From assembly GCA_030151845.1 (NCBI GenBank), contig JASLCM010000175.1, forward strand, positions 1-11,972: a stretch of 11,972 nucleotides of DNA. The letters are read 5' to 3'. Below the pieces are notes generated by a model, which worked only from the letters and a program-made list of their open reading frames with translations, had not been told where the DNA came from and did not search any database. This document shows positions 1 to 6,447 of the stretch, in pieces. The position numbers were made by a program, and so were the translations under genes. Source of the DNA: Bacteroides sp. Lineage in GTDB: Bacteria > Bacteroidota > Bacteroidia > Bacteroidales > Bacteroidaceae. The first letter of the stretch is position 1, and every line of letters starts with the position of its first letter.

Positions 1-1223
1 ACAAAGACCTCATCTTCGTAGAGGTCCATCTTGAATTGATCCATAACCTCCATGGAGTCGGTTTCTGAATTCTCAAGAGCTTCACGGACAGAGGTTAACC
101 ACTCATCTAGTCCTGTTTCACCTTGTACCCCCTTGTATCTCCAGTGAGCAGCCAAACCTCTTTCTGCAATCTCATCCATTCGTTGCGTTCTAATTTGCAC
201 CTCTACCCACTTTCCTTTTGGTCCCATCACCGTAATATGCAAGGATTCATACCCGTTGCTTTTAGGGATAGAGAGCCAATCTCTCAGCCGTTTAGGGTTG
301 GGTTGATACATATCTGTAACGATGGAATAAACCTGCCAGCACTCTTGCTTTTCGCTCTCCAGTGGAGAATCTAAAATGATACGAATAGCGAAAAGGTCAT
401 AAATATTTTCAAAAGAGGTTTTCTGTTTTTCCATCTTATTCCAAATGGAATGAATGGTCTTTGTTCTTCCTTTTATCTCAAAAGAGAGTCCTGCTTTTTG
501 AAGCTCATCCTCTATAGGCTTGATAAACTCGGTGATGTATTTATCTCGCGAAGCTTTGGTTTGATTCAGTTTATCTTTAATGAAGTAATAGACTTTTTTC
601 TCAATGTATTTTAAGGAGAGGTCTTCAAGTTCCGACTTTATTTTGTATAATCCCAGCTTATGAGCCAAAGGAGCATATAGGTAGGAAGCCTCTGTTGCAA
701 CCTGTTGTCGGTCCTCCTCATTGGGAGAATCTTTAATCTCCCGCATGAGGTTGAGTCGGTCGGCAATCATAATTAAGATCACTCGCATATCTTCAGCAAA
801 AGAGAGAAGTAAGTTACGGAAGTTCTCCGACTCAATGACGGGACTTTTATCGTATAGTTCGTTGGTCTTTACCAAACCTTGAATAATCGTTGCCACATCT
901 TTTCCAAACTCTCTCTCTACAACCTCTAGGGTTATCGCTTTTTGCTTTACAGCCTCATGCAATAAGATGCCTATGAGGCAACTGCCCTTCAAGCCTACCT
1001 CTTCAGATACAATTAAAGCAGTTCTTAAATCGTTAATAAGAACAGGTATGTCAAAACGGTTACGAGGAGTAAACCCTTGCTGTAGAGCAAGAGTTATATG
1101 GTCGTTTAACTTTCTACGATTAGTAGGAGAGACGCTATCACCTGCAGAGTAGATTAACTCTTTGATTAAGCGTCTTATCTCTCTATTTTCATTTTTTGTA
1201 AAAATGGGTTTCACTACCTCCAT
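1..1223 (-). CDS. RelA/SpoT-family (p)ppGpp synthetase, hydrolase domain degenerate; C-terminus off the left edge
   Basis: Long RSH protein that makes the stringent-response alarmone (p)ppGpp from ATP and GTP/GDP in the cytoplasm. It starts at ATG 1223-1221; an in-frame TAA lies a few codons upstream, which fixes the start. 407 codons are visible. The synthetase domain (about residues 245-365) keeps its hallmarks: GRTKTIHSIWNKM (252-264), YDLFAIR with catalytic D276, SNGYESLH (322-329), VEVQIRT with E341, and AAHWRYK. The signature loop reads R-L-R-D (312-315), the basic type of Rel/SpoT enzymes rather than the ExDD type of RelA. The HD hydrolase domain (about 40-200) is damaged: the usual HD is H89-E90, the following ED pair is K93-Q94, the upstream histidine appears to be N64, and the later D...N pair is D155...L159. 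I infer a synthetase without hydrolase activity. The visible part ends at the start of TGS (LYEDEVF). TGS and ACT domains are expected off the edge. Divergent from the DUF4301 gene. Confidence 0.93.
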   Translation of the reverse strand, partial: MEVVKPIFTKNENREIRRLIKELIYSAGDSVSPTNRRKLNDHITLALQQGFTPRNRFDIPVLINDLRTALIVSEEVGLKGSCLIGILLHEAVKQKAITLEVVEREFGKDVATIIQGLVKTNELYDKSPVIESENFRNLLLSFAEDMRVILIMIADRLNLMREIKDSPNEEDRQQVATEASYLYAPLAHKLGLYKIKSELEDLSLKYIEKKVYYFIKDKLNQTKASRDKYITEFIKPIEDELQKAGLSFEIKGRTKTIHSIWNKMEKQKTSFENIYDLFAIRIILDSPLESEKQECWQVYSIVTDMYQPNPKRLRDWLSIPKSNGYESLHITVMGPKGKWVEVQIRTQRMDEIAERGLAAHWRYKGVQGETGLDEWLTSVREALENSETDSMEVMDQFKMDLYEDEVF

Positions 1224-1334
1224 ATTGCTTGTGTTTTATAACTATACAGGTAAATGTACTCTTTTTTGCCAATTAACCACAGATAATTTACTATATTTAG
1301 TAATTTGACAACAGGTATAAATAAAGTACATAAT
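1224..1334. promoter_or_regulatory. Divergent intergenic region with weak promoter candidates for both genes
   Basis: About 110 AT-rich bases separate the RSH start (minus) from the DUF4301 start (plus), so both promoters should lie here. On the plus strand, TATATTTA at 1292-1299 matches the Bacteroidota -7 element TAnnTTTG at seven of eight positions. A TTTG lies at 1265-1268, with a slightly long spacing of 23. Transcription would then begin near 1305, which fits translation from ATG 1335. On the minus strand, TACATTTA (1258-1251) also matches seven of eight, but no good -33 TTTG lies at the right distance. These are pattern matches only. Confidence 0.3.
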
Positions 1335-2855
1335 ATGATAACAGCAAGTGATAGAGAGCTTTTTGCCTCTCGAGGAATCAGTGAAGAACAGGTAGAGAAT
1401 CAGTTAGAGCGTTTTAAAAAAGGTTTTCCTTTTTTAAAACTGGCAGGAGCCGCCTCTGTAGATGAAGGGATACTGCGTCCTACCAATGCAGAAAAGAAGG
1501 AGTATCAAGCGGCTTGGAATGCTTTTGTGAAGGAGAATCACTCCATTATGAAGTTTGTGCCAGCATCGGGTGCTGCTAGCCGCATGTTTAAAGACCTTTT
1601 ACTCTTTTATAAGAGTGATTATTCTGAACCTAAGACCGCCCCTGAAAAGGAGTTTTTTGCTAACATTCACAACTTTGCATTTTACGATGAATTAAATGTG
1701 CTTTGTTTAAACAAATTAGACAAAACCATAGAGACTCTTATAGAGGAGGGGAACTATAAAAAGGTAGTGGAACAACTATTATTTAAAGAGGGGTTAAACT
1801 ATAGTGAGTTGCCAAAAGGGTTATTAACTTTTCATAATTACAGGAGGGAGACAAGAACGCCTGTAGAGGAGCATTTAATTGAAGGAGCTCAATATGCACA
1901 GATGGCAGATGGAACTGTAGCCATTGAATTTACGGTTTCTCCCCAACATATGGAACTATTTAAAAATAAAGTAAAAGAGCATATTCCAATTTTATCCAAT
2001 CGGTTTGGAGTTTCATATCAGGTTTCTTTTACCGTTCAAAAGCCCAGTACAGATACCCTTGCAGTAACCTTAGAGAATAAACCTTATCGCGATAAAAACG
2101 GACAACTGGTTTTTCGTCCAGGGGGGCATGGTGCCCTCATTGAGAACCTCAATGAATTAAACACCGATCTTGTTTTTATTAAAAATATAGATAATATAAC
2201 AACAGACGTTCGAAAACTAGAAACCATACGTTCCAAACAGTTGTTGGGTGGCGTGTTGGTACATTATCAAGCACGTGTTTTTGAATATTTAAAGCGATTA
2301 AACGCAGGAGAGTATACACACGATGAGCTTTTGGAAATTGTACACTTTTTACAACGGGAGCTGTGGTGTAGAAATCCTTCTATCAAACACCTAGAAGACT
2401 CGGAGCTGGCTTTATATCTTATTAAAAAATTGAACAGACCTATACGTGTTTGTGGAATGGTTAGAAATGAAGGTGAGCCTGGTGGTGGCCCTTTTTTAGC
2501 CTATAATGAAGATGGTACTATCTCTTTACAAATTGTAGAAAGTTCACAGATTAACAAAGAGGATCGGGAGAGTATGCGTATGTTTGAGAAAGGTACTCAT
2601 TTTAATCCGGTAGATTTAGTTTGTGGCCTGAAAGACTATAAAGGAGAGAAGTTTGATCTATTAGCCTATGTCGATGAAAACACAGGCTTCATATCAAATA
2701 AGACTGAAGGGGGAGATGAGATTAAAGCACTTGAGTTACCAGGCTTATGGAATGGAGCAATGAGCGATTGGATTACACTATTTGTAGAGGTCTCTTCTGA
2801 CACATTTACTCCGGTAAAATGTGTAAATGACCTATTGAGAGAAGAACACCAATAA
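1335..2855 (+). CDS. DUF4301 family protein, nucleotidyltransferase-like motifs
   Basis: 506-residue soluble protein of the DUF4301 type, a family known mainly from Bacteroidota and without an established function. I place the start at ATG 1335 because the homology-like N-terminus (MITASDRELFASRGIS) begins there. A TTG at 1305 would extend it by 10 residues but sits at the predicted transcription start. Visible motifs: PASGAASRMFK (76-86), resembling the glycine-rich nucleotide loop with R-M-x-K of sugar nucleotidyltransferases; PGGHGALIENLN (262-273); and FIKNIDNI (281-288), like the GHG and N-x-DN stretches of UDP-sugar pyrophosphorylases. Later conserved-looking stretches include the glycine-rich EGEPGGGPF and GTHFNPVDLVCGLKDYKG. 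No signal peptide or membrane segment is seen. By inference it is a GT-A-fold nucleotidyltransferase-like enzyme; substrate unknown. The family call is from recognition; the enzymatic reading is inference. Confidence 0.85.
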   Translation: MITASDRELFASRGISEEQVENQLERFKKGFPFLKLAGAASVDEGILRPTNAEKKEYQAAWNAFVKENHSIMKFVPASGAASRMFKDLLLFYKSDYSEPKTAPEKEFFANIHNFAFYDELNVLCLNKLDKTIETLIEEGNYKKVVEQLLFKEGLNYSELPKGLLTFHNYRRETRTPVEEHLIEGAQYAQMADGTVAIEFTVSPQHMELFKNKVKEHIPILSNRFGVSYQVSFTVQKPSTDTLAVTLENKPYRDKNGQLVFRPGGHGALIENLNELNTDLVFIKNIDNITTDVRKLETIRSKQLLGGVLVHYQARVFEYLKRLNAGEYTHDELLEIVHFLQRELWCRNPSIKHLEDSELALYLIKKLNRPIRVCGMVRNEGEPGGGPFLAYNEDGTISLQIVESSQINKEDRESMRMFEKGTHFNPVDLVCGLKDYKGEKFDLLAYVDENTGFISNKTEGGDEIKALELPGLWNGAMSDWITLFVEVSSDTFTPVKCVNDLLREEHQ

Positions 2856-2863
2856 TAAATAAC

Positions 2864-2914
2864 TAGGGCTAAAGTAGGTTTCTTTAATTAGCTAAGAAAT
2901 AAGCTTTAGCCCTA
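2864..2914 (+). terminator. Long inverted repeat after DUF4301, candidate terminator
   Basis: The 11-base arms TAGGGCTAAAG (2864-2874) and CTTTAGCCCTA (2904-2914) are perfect reverse complements separated by 29 bases. Inside the loop, TTTCTT (2879-2884) can pair with AAGAAA (2894-2899), giving a two-tier hairpin. It begins 8 bases after the DUF4301 stop, where a terminator would be expected. No T-tract follows, so it is not a textbook intrinsic terminator; it could instead be a 3'-end stabilising structure. Confidence 0.5.
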
Positions 2915-2963
2915 ATTGTATAGGCTAGAGAGGAGTGTTTGTTTAAAAAATGTTGTAATGGAA

Positions 2964-2994
2964 GCTTTTTTGACGCTTGTTAGCATAAAAAAGC
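2964..2994. repeat. AT-rich inverted repeat upstream of the atp promoter
   Basis: GCTTTTTT (2964-2971) and AAAAAAGC (2987-2994) are perfect inverted arms around a 15-base loop. The stem is mostly A-T pairs and so weak. It lies between the DUF4301 hairpin and the predicted atp promoter and could be part of a transcript end or a protein-binding site. I can see no more than the symmetry. Confidence 0.35.
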
Positions 2995-3004
2995 ACTTAA
3001 AAAG

Positions 3005-3034
3005 TTTGGAGTTGTCATATTCTCCTTATTTTTG
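3005..3034 (+). promoter_or_regulatory. Predicted Bacteroidota housekeeping promoter for the atp operon
   Basis: TTTG at 3005-3008 and TATTTTTG at 3027-3034 match the -33 (TTTG) and -7 (TAnnTTTG) elements recognised by the primary sigma factor of this phylum, with a spacing of 18 bases. The -7 match is perfect. Transcription should start near position 3040, leaving a leader of roughly 110 bases before atpD. It is the best promoter match I found ahead of any gene in the window and stands exactly where the operon promoter is needed. Confidence 0.62.
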
Positions 3035-3060
3035 TAAAGTTGCCTGGTTAACTAATTAGA

Positions 3061-3110
3061 CCCTTGTTGCATGAAAAAAGAACAGGCTTAGTAAACAAAT
3101 GCAAAGAGGG
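3061..3110 (+). promoter_or_regulatory. Stem-loop in the predicted 5' leader of the atp operon
   Basis: CCCTTGTTGCAT (3061-3072) pairs with ATGCAAAGAGGG (3099-3110): ten Watson-Crick pairs, one G-U and one mismatch, around a 26-base loop. The structure ends 42 bases before the atpD start. A competing pairing, GCCTG (3042-3046) with CAGGC (3083-3087), crosses this stem, so the two would be mutually exclusive or form a pseudoknot. It fits no riboswitch class that I recognise. Confidence 0.4.
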
Positions 3111-3152
3111 GTTGTTGAAGAACGTAAGAAGTATTAATATAAAAAATAGAGC

Positions 3153-4670
3153 ATGTCAGAGATAATAGGACGTATTTCTCAAGTCATTGGTCCAGTTGTG
3201 GATGTATACTTTGAAGGTGATGGGGGCGACCTCAATCTTCCTAGTATTCATGAAGCATTAAAGATAGAGCGACCAGAAGGAGGAGATTTAATCGTTGAGG
3301 TTCAACAGCACATCGGTGAGAACACGGTGCGTGCTGTAGCAATGGACACCACAGATGGTCTACGAAGAGGCCTTTCTGTCTATCCACTAAATACTCCGAT
3401 TACAATGCCAACCGGAGATCAGATCAAAGGAAGGTTAATGAATGTAATTGGTGAATCAATCGATGGGATGCGAGATTTAGAGCGTGAAGGTGCTTACCCT
3501 ATTCATAGAGAGCCCCCTAAGTTTGAAGATCTCACAACGATACAAGAGGTGTTATTTACAGGAATTAAAGTGATAGACCTTTTGGAACCATACTCTAAAG
3601 GGGGTAAAATTGGTCTTTTTGGAGGAGCAGGTGTTGGTAAAACAGTTCTAATCATGGAGCTCATAAACAACATTGCGAAACGTCATAACGGATTCTCTGT
3701 ATTTGCAGGTGTAGGAGAACGTACGAGAGAAGGTAATGACCTTTTAAGAGAGATGATAGAATCTGGTGTTATTCGATACGGTGAAGAGTTTAAAAAAAGT
3801 ATGGAAGCTGGACATTGGGATCTCTCTAAAGTAGACTACGACGAGGTACAGAAATCGCAAGCAACTCTTGTTTTTGGACAGATGAATGAGCCTCCTGGTG
3901 CTCGTGCTTCTGTAGCACTTTCAGGATTAACAGTAGCAGAGTCTTTTAGAGATATGGGAGGAGCTACGGATGGTCCAAGAGATATACTTTTCTTTATTGA
4001 TAATATATTCCGTTTTACACAAGCTGGTTCTGAGGTATCTGCATTGCTGGGGAGAATGCCCTCTGCTGTGGGATATCAGCCTACGCTGGCAACGGAGATG
4101 GGAGCTATGCAAGAGCGTATCACCTCTACAAAGACAGGATCAATTACATCGGTACAGGCGGTATATGTTCCTGCCGATGACTTAACAGACCCTGCTCCAG
4201 CAACTACTTTCTCACACTTAGATGCAACTACTGTGTTGAGTAGAAAGATAACAGAATTGGGAATTTATCCAGCAGTAGATCCTTTGGAGTCTACTTCAAG
4301 AATCTTGGATCCTAATATTGTTGGAAAAGAGCATTATGAGGTTGCTCAGCGTGTAAAACAAATCTTACAGAGGAATAAAGAGCTACAAGATATTATCTCC
4401 ATACTGGGTATGGAAGAGCTTTCTGATGAGGATAAGAAAACTGTAAATCGTGCAAGAAGGGTGCAACGTTTCCTTTCTCAACCATTTGCAGTAGCCGAAC
4501 AGTTTACAGGAGTACCTGGTGTAATTGTTCCCATAGAGGATACGATAAAAGGCTTTAAGATGATTTTGGATGGAGAGGTGGATTATCTACCTGAGGCAGC
4601 CTTTTTGAATGTTGGAACAATAGAAGATGCAATAGAAAAAGGTGAAAAACTTTTAGCACAAGCTAAATAG
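3153..4670 (+). CDS. atpD: F-type ATP synthase subunit beta
   Basis: Catalytic subunit of the F1 head; three copies alternate with alpha and convert ADP and phosphate to ATP as gamma turns. 505 residues, beginning MSEIIGRISQVIGPVVDVYF, the usual N-terminal beta-barrel start. Walker A GGAGVGKT is at 157-164, the catalytic glutamate in VGERTREGND at E189, Walker B with D283 in LFFIDNIFRF, and the nucleotide-site stretch LLGRMPSAVGYQPTLATEMG follows. The DELSEED-equivalent loop reads EELSDED (421-427). It is longer than typical bacterial or mitochondrial beta mainly through about 20 extra residues around 210-234 (EEFKKSMEAGHWDLSKVDYD) before TLVFGQMNEPPGAR; this agrees with Bacteroidota beta subunits. 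First gene of the operon, after a leader of about 110 bases; no Shine-Dalgarno sequence. Confidence 0.98.
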   Translation: MSEIIGRISQVIGPVVDVYFEGDGGDLNLPSIHEALKIERPEGGDLIVEVQQHIGENTVRAVAMDTTDGLRRGLSVYPLNTPITMPTGDQIKGRLMNVIGESIDGMRDLEREGAYPIHREPPKFEDLTTIQEVLFTGIKVIDLLEPYSKGGKIGLFGGAGVGKTVLIMELINNIAKRHNGFSVFAGVGERTREGNDLLREMIESGVIRYGEEFKKSMEAGHWDLSKVDYDEVQKSQATLVFGQMNEPPGARASVALSGLTVAESFRDMGGATDGPRDILFFIDNIFRFTQAGSEVSALLGRMPSAVGYQPTLATEMGAMQERITSTKTGSITSVQAVYVPADDLTDPAPATTFSHLDATTVLSRKITELGIYPAVDPLESTSRILDPNIVGKEHYEVAQRVKQILQRNKELQDIISILGMEELSDEDKKTVNRARRVQRFLSQPFAVAEQFTGVPGVIVPIEDTIKGFKMILDGEVDYLPEAAFLNVGTIEDAIEKGEKLLAQAK

Positions 4671-4678
4671 AGATAGGA

Positions 4679-4930
4679 ATGGAAAAGAAAATAAAACTTG
4701 CTATAATTTCTCCCGAGCGAGAACTTTTTAACGGAGAGGTAACTTCAGTAACATTGCCAGGTAGCGCTGGCAGTTTTTCTGTTTTACCCAACCACGCTCC
4801 CCTTGTATCCTCTTTGGATAAAGGGATGTTAAAATATACATCTGTAAATCAAGAAGAGCATGCAATGGAGATTGTGGGTGGTTTTGTTGAAGTAAGCAAC
4901 AATCAAGTTTCTGTTTGTTTAACCAAGTAA
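4679..4930 (+). CDS. atpC: F-type ATP synthase subunit epsilon, short form without the C-terminal helical domain
   Basis: Central-stalk subunit that links gamma to the c-ring. Only 83 residues, against about 130-140 for the usual bacterial epsilon. The sequence covers the N-terminal beta-sandwich: KLAIISPERELFNGEV, the LPGSAGSFSVLPNHAPLVSSL signature, and IVGGFVEVSNNQVSV. The stop follows immediately after, so the C-terminal two-helix domain that in other bacteria extends into F1 and inhibits ATP hydrolysis is absent. There is no sign of a frameshift: the next gene begins only 8 bases after the TAA and does not resemble epsilon helices. Short epsilon subunits are usual in Bacteroidota. It starts 8 bases after atpD and is surely co-transcribed with it. 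Confidence 0.96.
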   Translation: MEKKIKLAIISPERELFNGEVTSVTLPGSAGSFSVLPNHAPLVSSLDKGMLKYTSVNQEEHAMEIVGGFVEVSNNQVSVCLTK

Positions 4931-4938
4931 GAGCAGAA

Positions 4939-5298
4939 ATGAAGGGAGTGTTTAGTAAGCTGATTTTACTACTGGCTGTCTTAGGAGGATTAGGTTATTT
5001 TCTTTTGCATGAACTTTTTCCAACATTCTATTTTGAGAGCTATGTTGTAATTCCACTCTTTTTTCTTTTAGTAGGAGGGGGTGAGCTCTATTTCTATCAA
5101 AAAAGAGCATCTCAAGAGCCCGATAAGAAGTTACTTCATTATTTAGTAGCTAAGCTTTTAAAGTTGATCTTCTCTCTACTATTTATTGTAACAGCCTGTT
5201 TTATCCAAAGAGAGGTTGTTCTTCCCTTCCTTTTAACCTTTAGTGGGTATTACTTGGTCTTTTTAGTGTATGAAACATGGGTTATGCACAAGATTTGA
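4939..5298 (+). CDS. Small four-helix membrane protein of the atp operon, AtpI-like
   Basis: 119-residue hydrophobic protein between atpC and atpB. I choose ATG 4939, eight bases after the atpC stop. A TTG at 4915 would overlap atpC and add eight polar residues. Four membrane segments can be seen, roughly residues 5-24, 32-50, 68-90 and 93-115, with short charged loops (KRASQEPDKK after helix 2). There are no catalytic motifs. Position just before the a-subunit gene and the four-helix layout match AtpI, which in other bacteria helps assemble the c-ring or takes up Mg2+. I cannot confirm sequence homology, so that function is inferred from context. It could instead be a lineage-specific assembly factor. 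Note the glutamate in helix 2 (GGGELYFYQK) and cysteine in helix 3. Confidence 0.75.
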   Translation: MKGVFSKLILLLAVLGGLGYFLLHELFPTFYFESYVVIPLFFLLVGGGELYFYQKRASQEPDKKLLHYLVAKLLKLIFSLLFIVTACFIQREVVLPFLLTFSGYYLVFLVYETWVMHKI

Positions 5299-5316
5299 TA
5301 AAAGCGAAAAACGTTT

Positions 5317-6396
5317 ATGAAAAAGATTCATTATATAATTACGATTGCTTTGATGTTTGGACTTCTGTTCCCTCTATCCAATACAGTTTATGCTGCCAGT
5401 GATAAGAGCGAGGAGAGTGTAGATGTTAAGGCTATCGTCTTTGGACACTTAGGAGACTCTTACGATTGGCACATCACAGACATTGGAAATCTTTCACTTC
5501 ACATCTCCTTACCTGTTATATTATACAGTAATGAGAGTGGATGGCACTGTTTTTCATCTGCTAAAATCGTAGAGACAGGTCAGTATAAGAACTTCTACCT
5601 GGCTCCCTCGGGAGATCGTTACGAAGGCAAGATCGTAGAGCAGTTAGCTTCGGGTGAGTTTGTACGTCCTTTGGATTTATCAATAACGAAGGTTACTATG
5701 GCTCTCTTTATTAATAGTGCGCTTCTTATTGTTTTGATTTTATCAATATCTAGTTGGTATAGAAAGCGAGATCCGAAGAAGGAGGCTGCGGGAGGTTTTG
5801 TTGGAGCTATGGAAATGCTTATTATGACCATACATGATGATGTTATTAAAGCTTGTGTAGGCCCAAACTATAGGAAATTTGCTCCCTTTTTATTAACCGC
5901 TTTTTTCTTTATTCTGATTAATAATATAATGGGGCTAATTCCTCTATTTCCTGCAGGAGTAAATGTGACAGGTAATATCACAATTACATTTGTGTTAGCA
6001 CTATGCACCTTTATTGCTGTGAATTTGTTTGGAACAAAGGGATATTGGAAAGATATTTTATGGCCCGATGTGCCCTGGTGGTTAAAGGCTCCACTACCTA
6101 TCATGCCTTTTATTGAGATTTTAGGAATGTTTACAAAGCCATTTGCTTTAATGGTGCGTTTGTTTGCAAACTTATTTGCAGGACACATGGCCATTCTGGT
6201 GCTTACTTGTTTAATTTTTATCTCTGCAAGTATGGGACCTGCGTTGAATGGCTCTTTAACAGTAGCCTCTGTGCTATTTAATATATTTATGAATGCGCTA
6301 GAATTACTAGTGGCATTTATTCAAGCCTATGTTTTCACCATGCTATCTGCTGTTTTTATAGGGATGGCTCAAGTGAAAGAAGAGGGCGAAAAATAA
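5317..6396 (+). CDS. atpB: F-type ATP synthase subunit a, with signal peptide and periplasmic domain
   Basis: Stator subunit of Fo that forms the two ion half-channels against the c-ring. 359 residues, about 90 longer than E. coli subunit a. The N-terminus is a signal peptide (MKKIHYIITIALMFGLLFPL, probable cut after VYA, residue 26). A periplasmic domain of about 95 residues (27-122) follows, and then the membrane part: segments near 124-146, 188-208, 220-238, 264-310 and 314-352. The essential arginine is R281 in FALMVRLFANLFAGHM. The channel pair is H290 and E329, the reverse of E. coli (E219/H245) and like mitochondria; Q336 in AFIQAYVF matches E. coli Q252. The long N-terminal domain is characteristic of Bacteroidota AtpB; its role is unknown to me. 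It starts 18 bases after the AtpI-like gene and precedes atpE. Confidence 0.97.
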   Translation: MKKIHYIITIALMFGLLFPLSNTVYAASDKSEESVDVKAIVFGHLGDSYDWHITDIGNLSLHISLPVILYSNESGWHCFSSAKIVETGQYKNFYLAPSGDRYEGKIVEQLASGEFVRPLDLSITKVTMALFINSALLIVLILSISSWYRKRDPKKEAAGGFVGAMEMLIMTIHDDVIKACVGPNYRKFAPFLLTAFFFILINNIMGLIPLFPAGVNVTGNITITFVLALCTFIAVNLFGTKGYWKDILWPDVPWWLKAPLPIMPFIEILGMFTKPFALMVRLFANLFAGHMAILVLTCLIFISASMGPALNGSLTVASVLFNIFMNALELLVAFIQAYVFTMLSAVFIGMAQVKEEGEK

Positions 6397-6447
6397 AAAG
6401 AGATTATTTAATAACTTAATTTAGAATAAACATTAAAAATTAAAACT
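6397..6447 (+). promoter_or_regulatory. Very AT-rich translation leader of atpE
   Basis: The 51 bases between atpB and atpE contain only six G or C. It is the longest gap inside the operon; the others are 5-18 bases. No Shine-Dalgarno sequence is present. An unstructured, A/U-rich leader favours ribosome loading in Bacteroidota, and E. coli atpE also has an AU-rich translation enhancer. I infer that this leader raises synthesis of subunit c, needed in many copies per complex. No promoter match is seen in it. Confidence 0.45.

Noticed and set aside
123..1152. Plus-strand open frames at 123-374 and 967-1152
   Set aside because: They lie antisense inside the RSH gene, whose minus-strand frame is continuous and clearly homologous to RelA/SpoT.
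1305..1334. TTG start for DUF4301 ten codons upstream
   Set aside because: It coincides with the predicted transcription start, and the recognisable N-terminus begins at ATG 1335.
3927..4185. Open frames on both strands inside atpD
   Set aside because: They overlap the conserved Walker B region of beta in other frames and resemble no known protein.
4915..4938. TTG start for the AtpI-like gene overlapping atpC
   Set aside because: ATG 4939 directly precedes the first membrane helix and fits the short-gap spacing of the operon.
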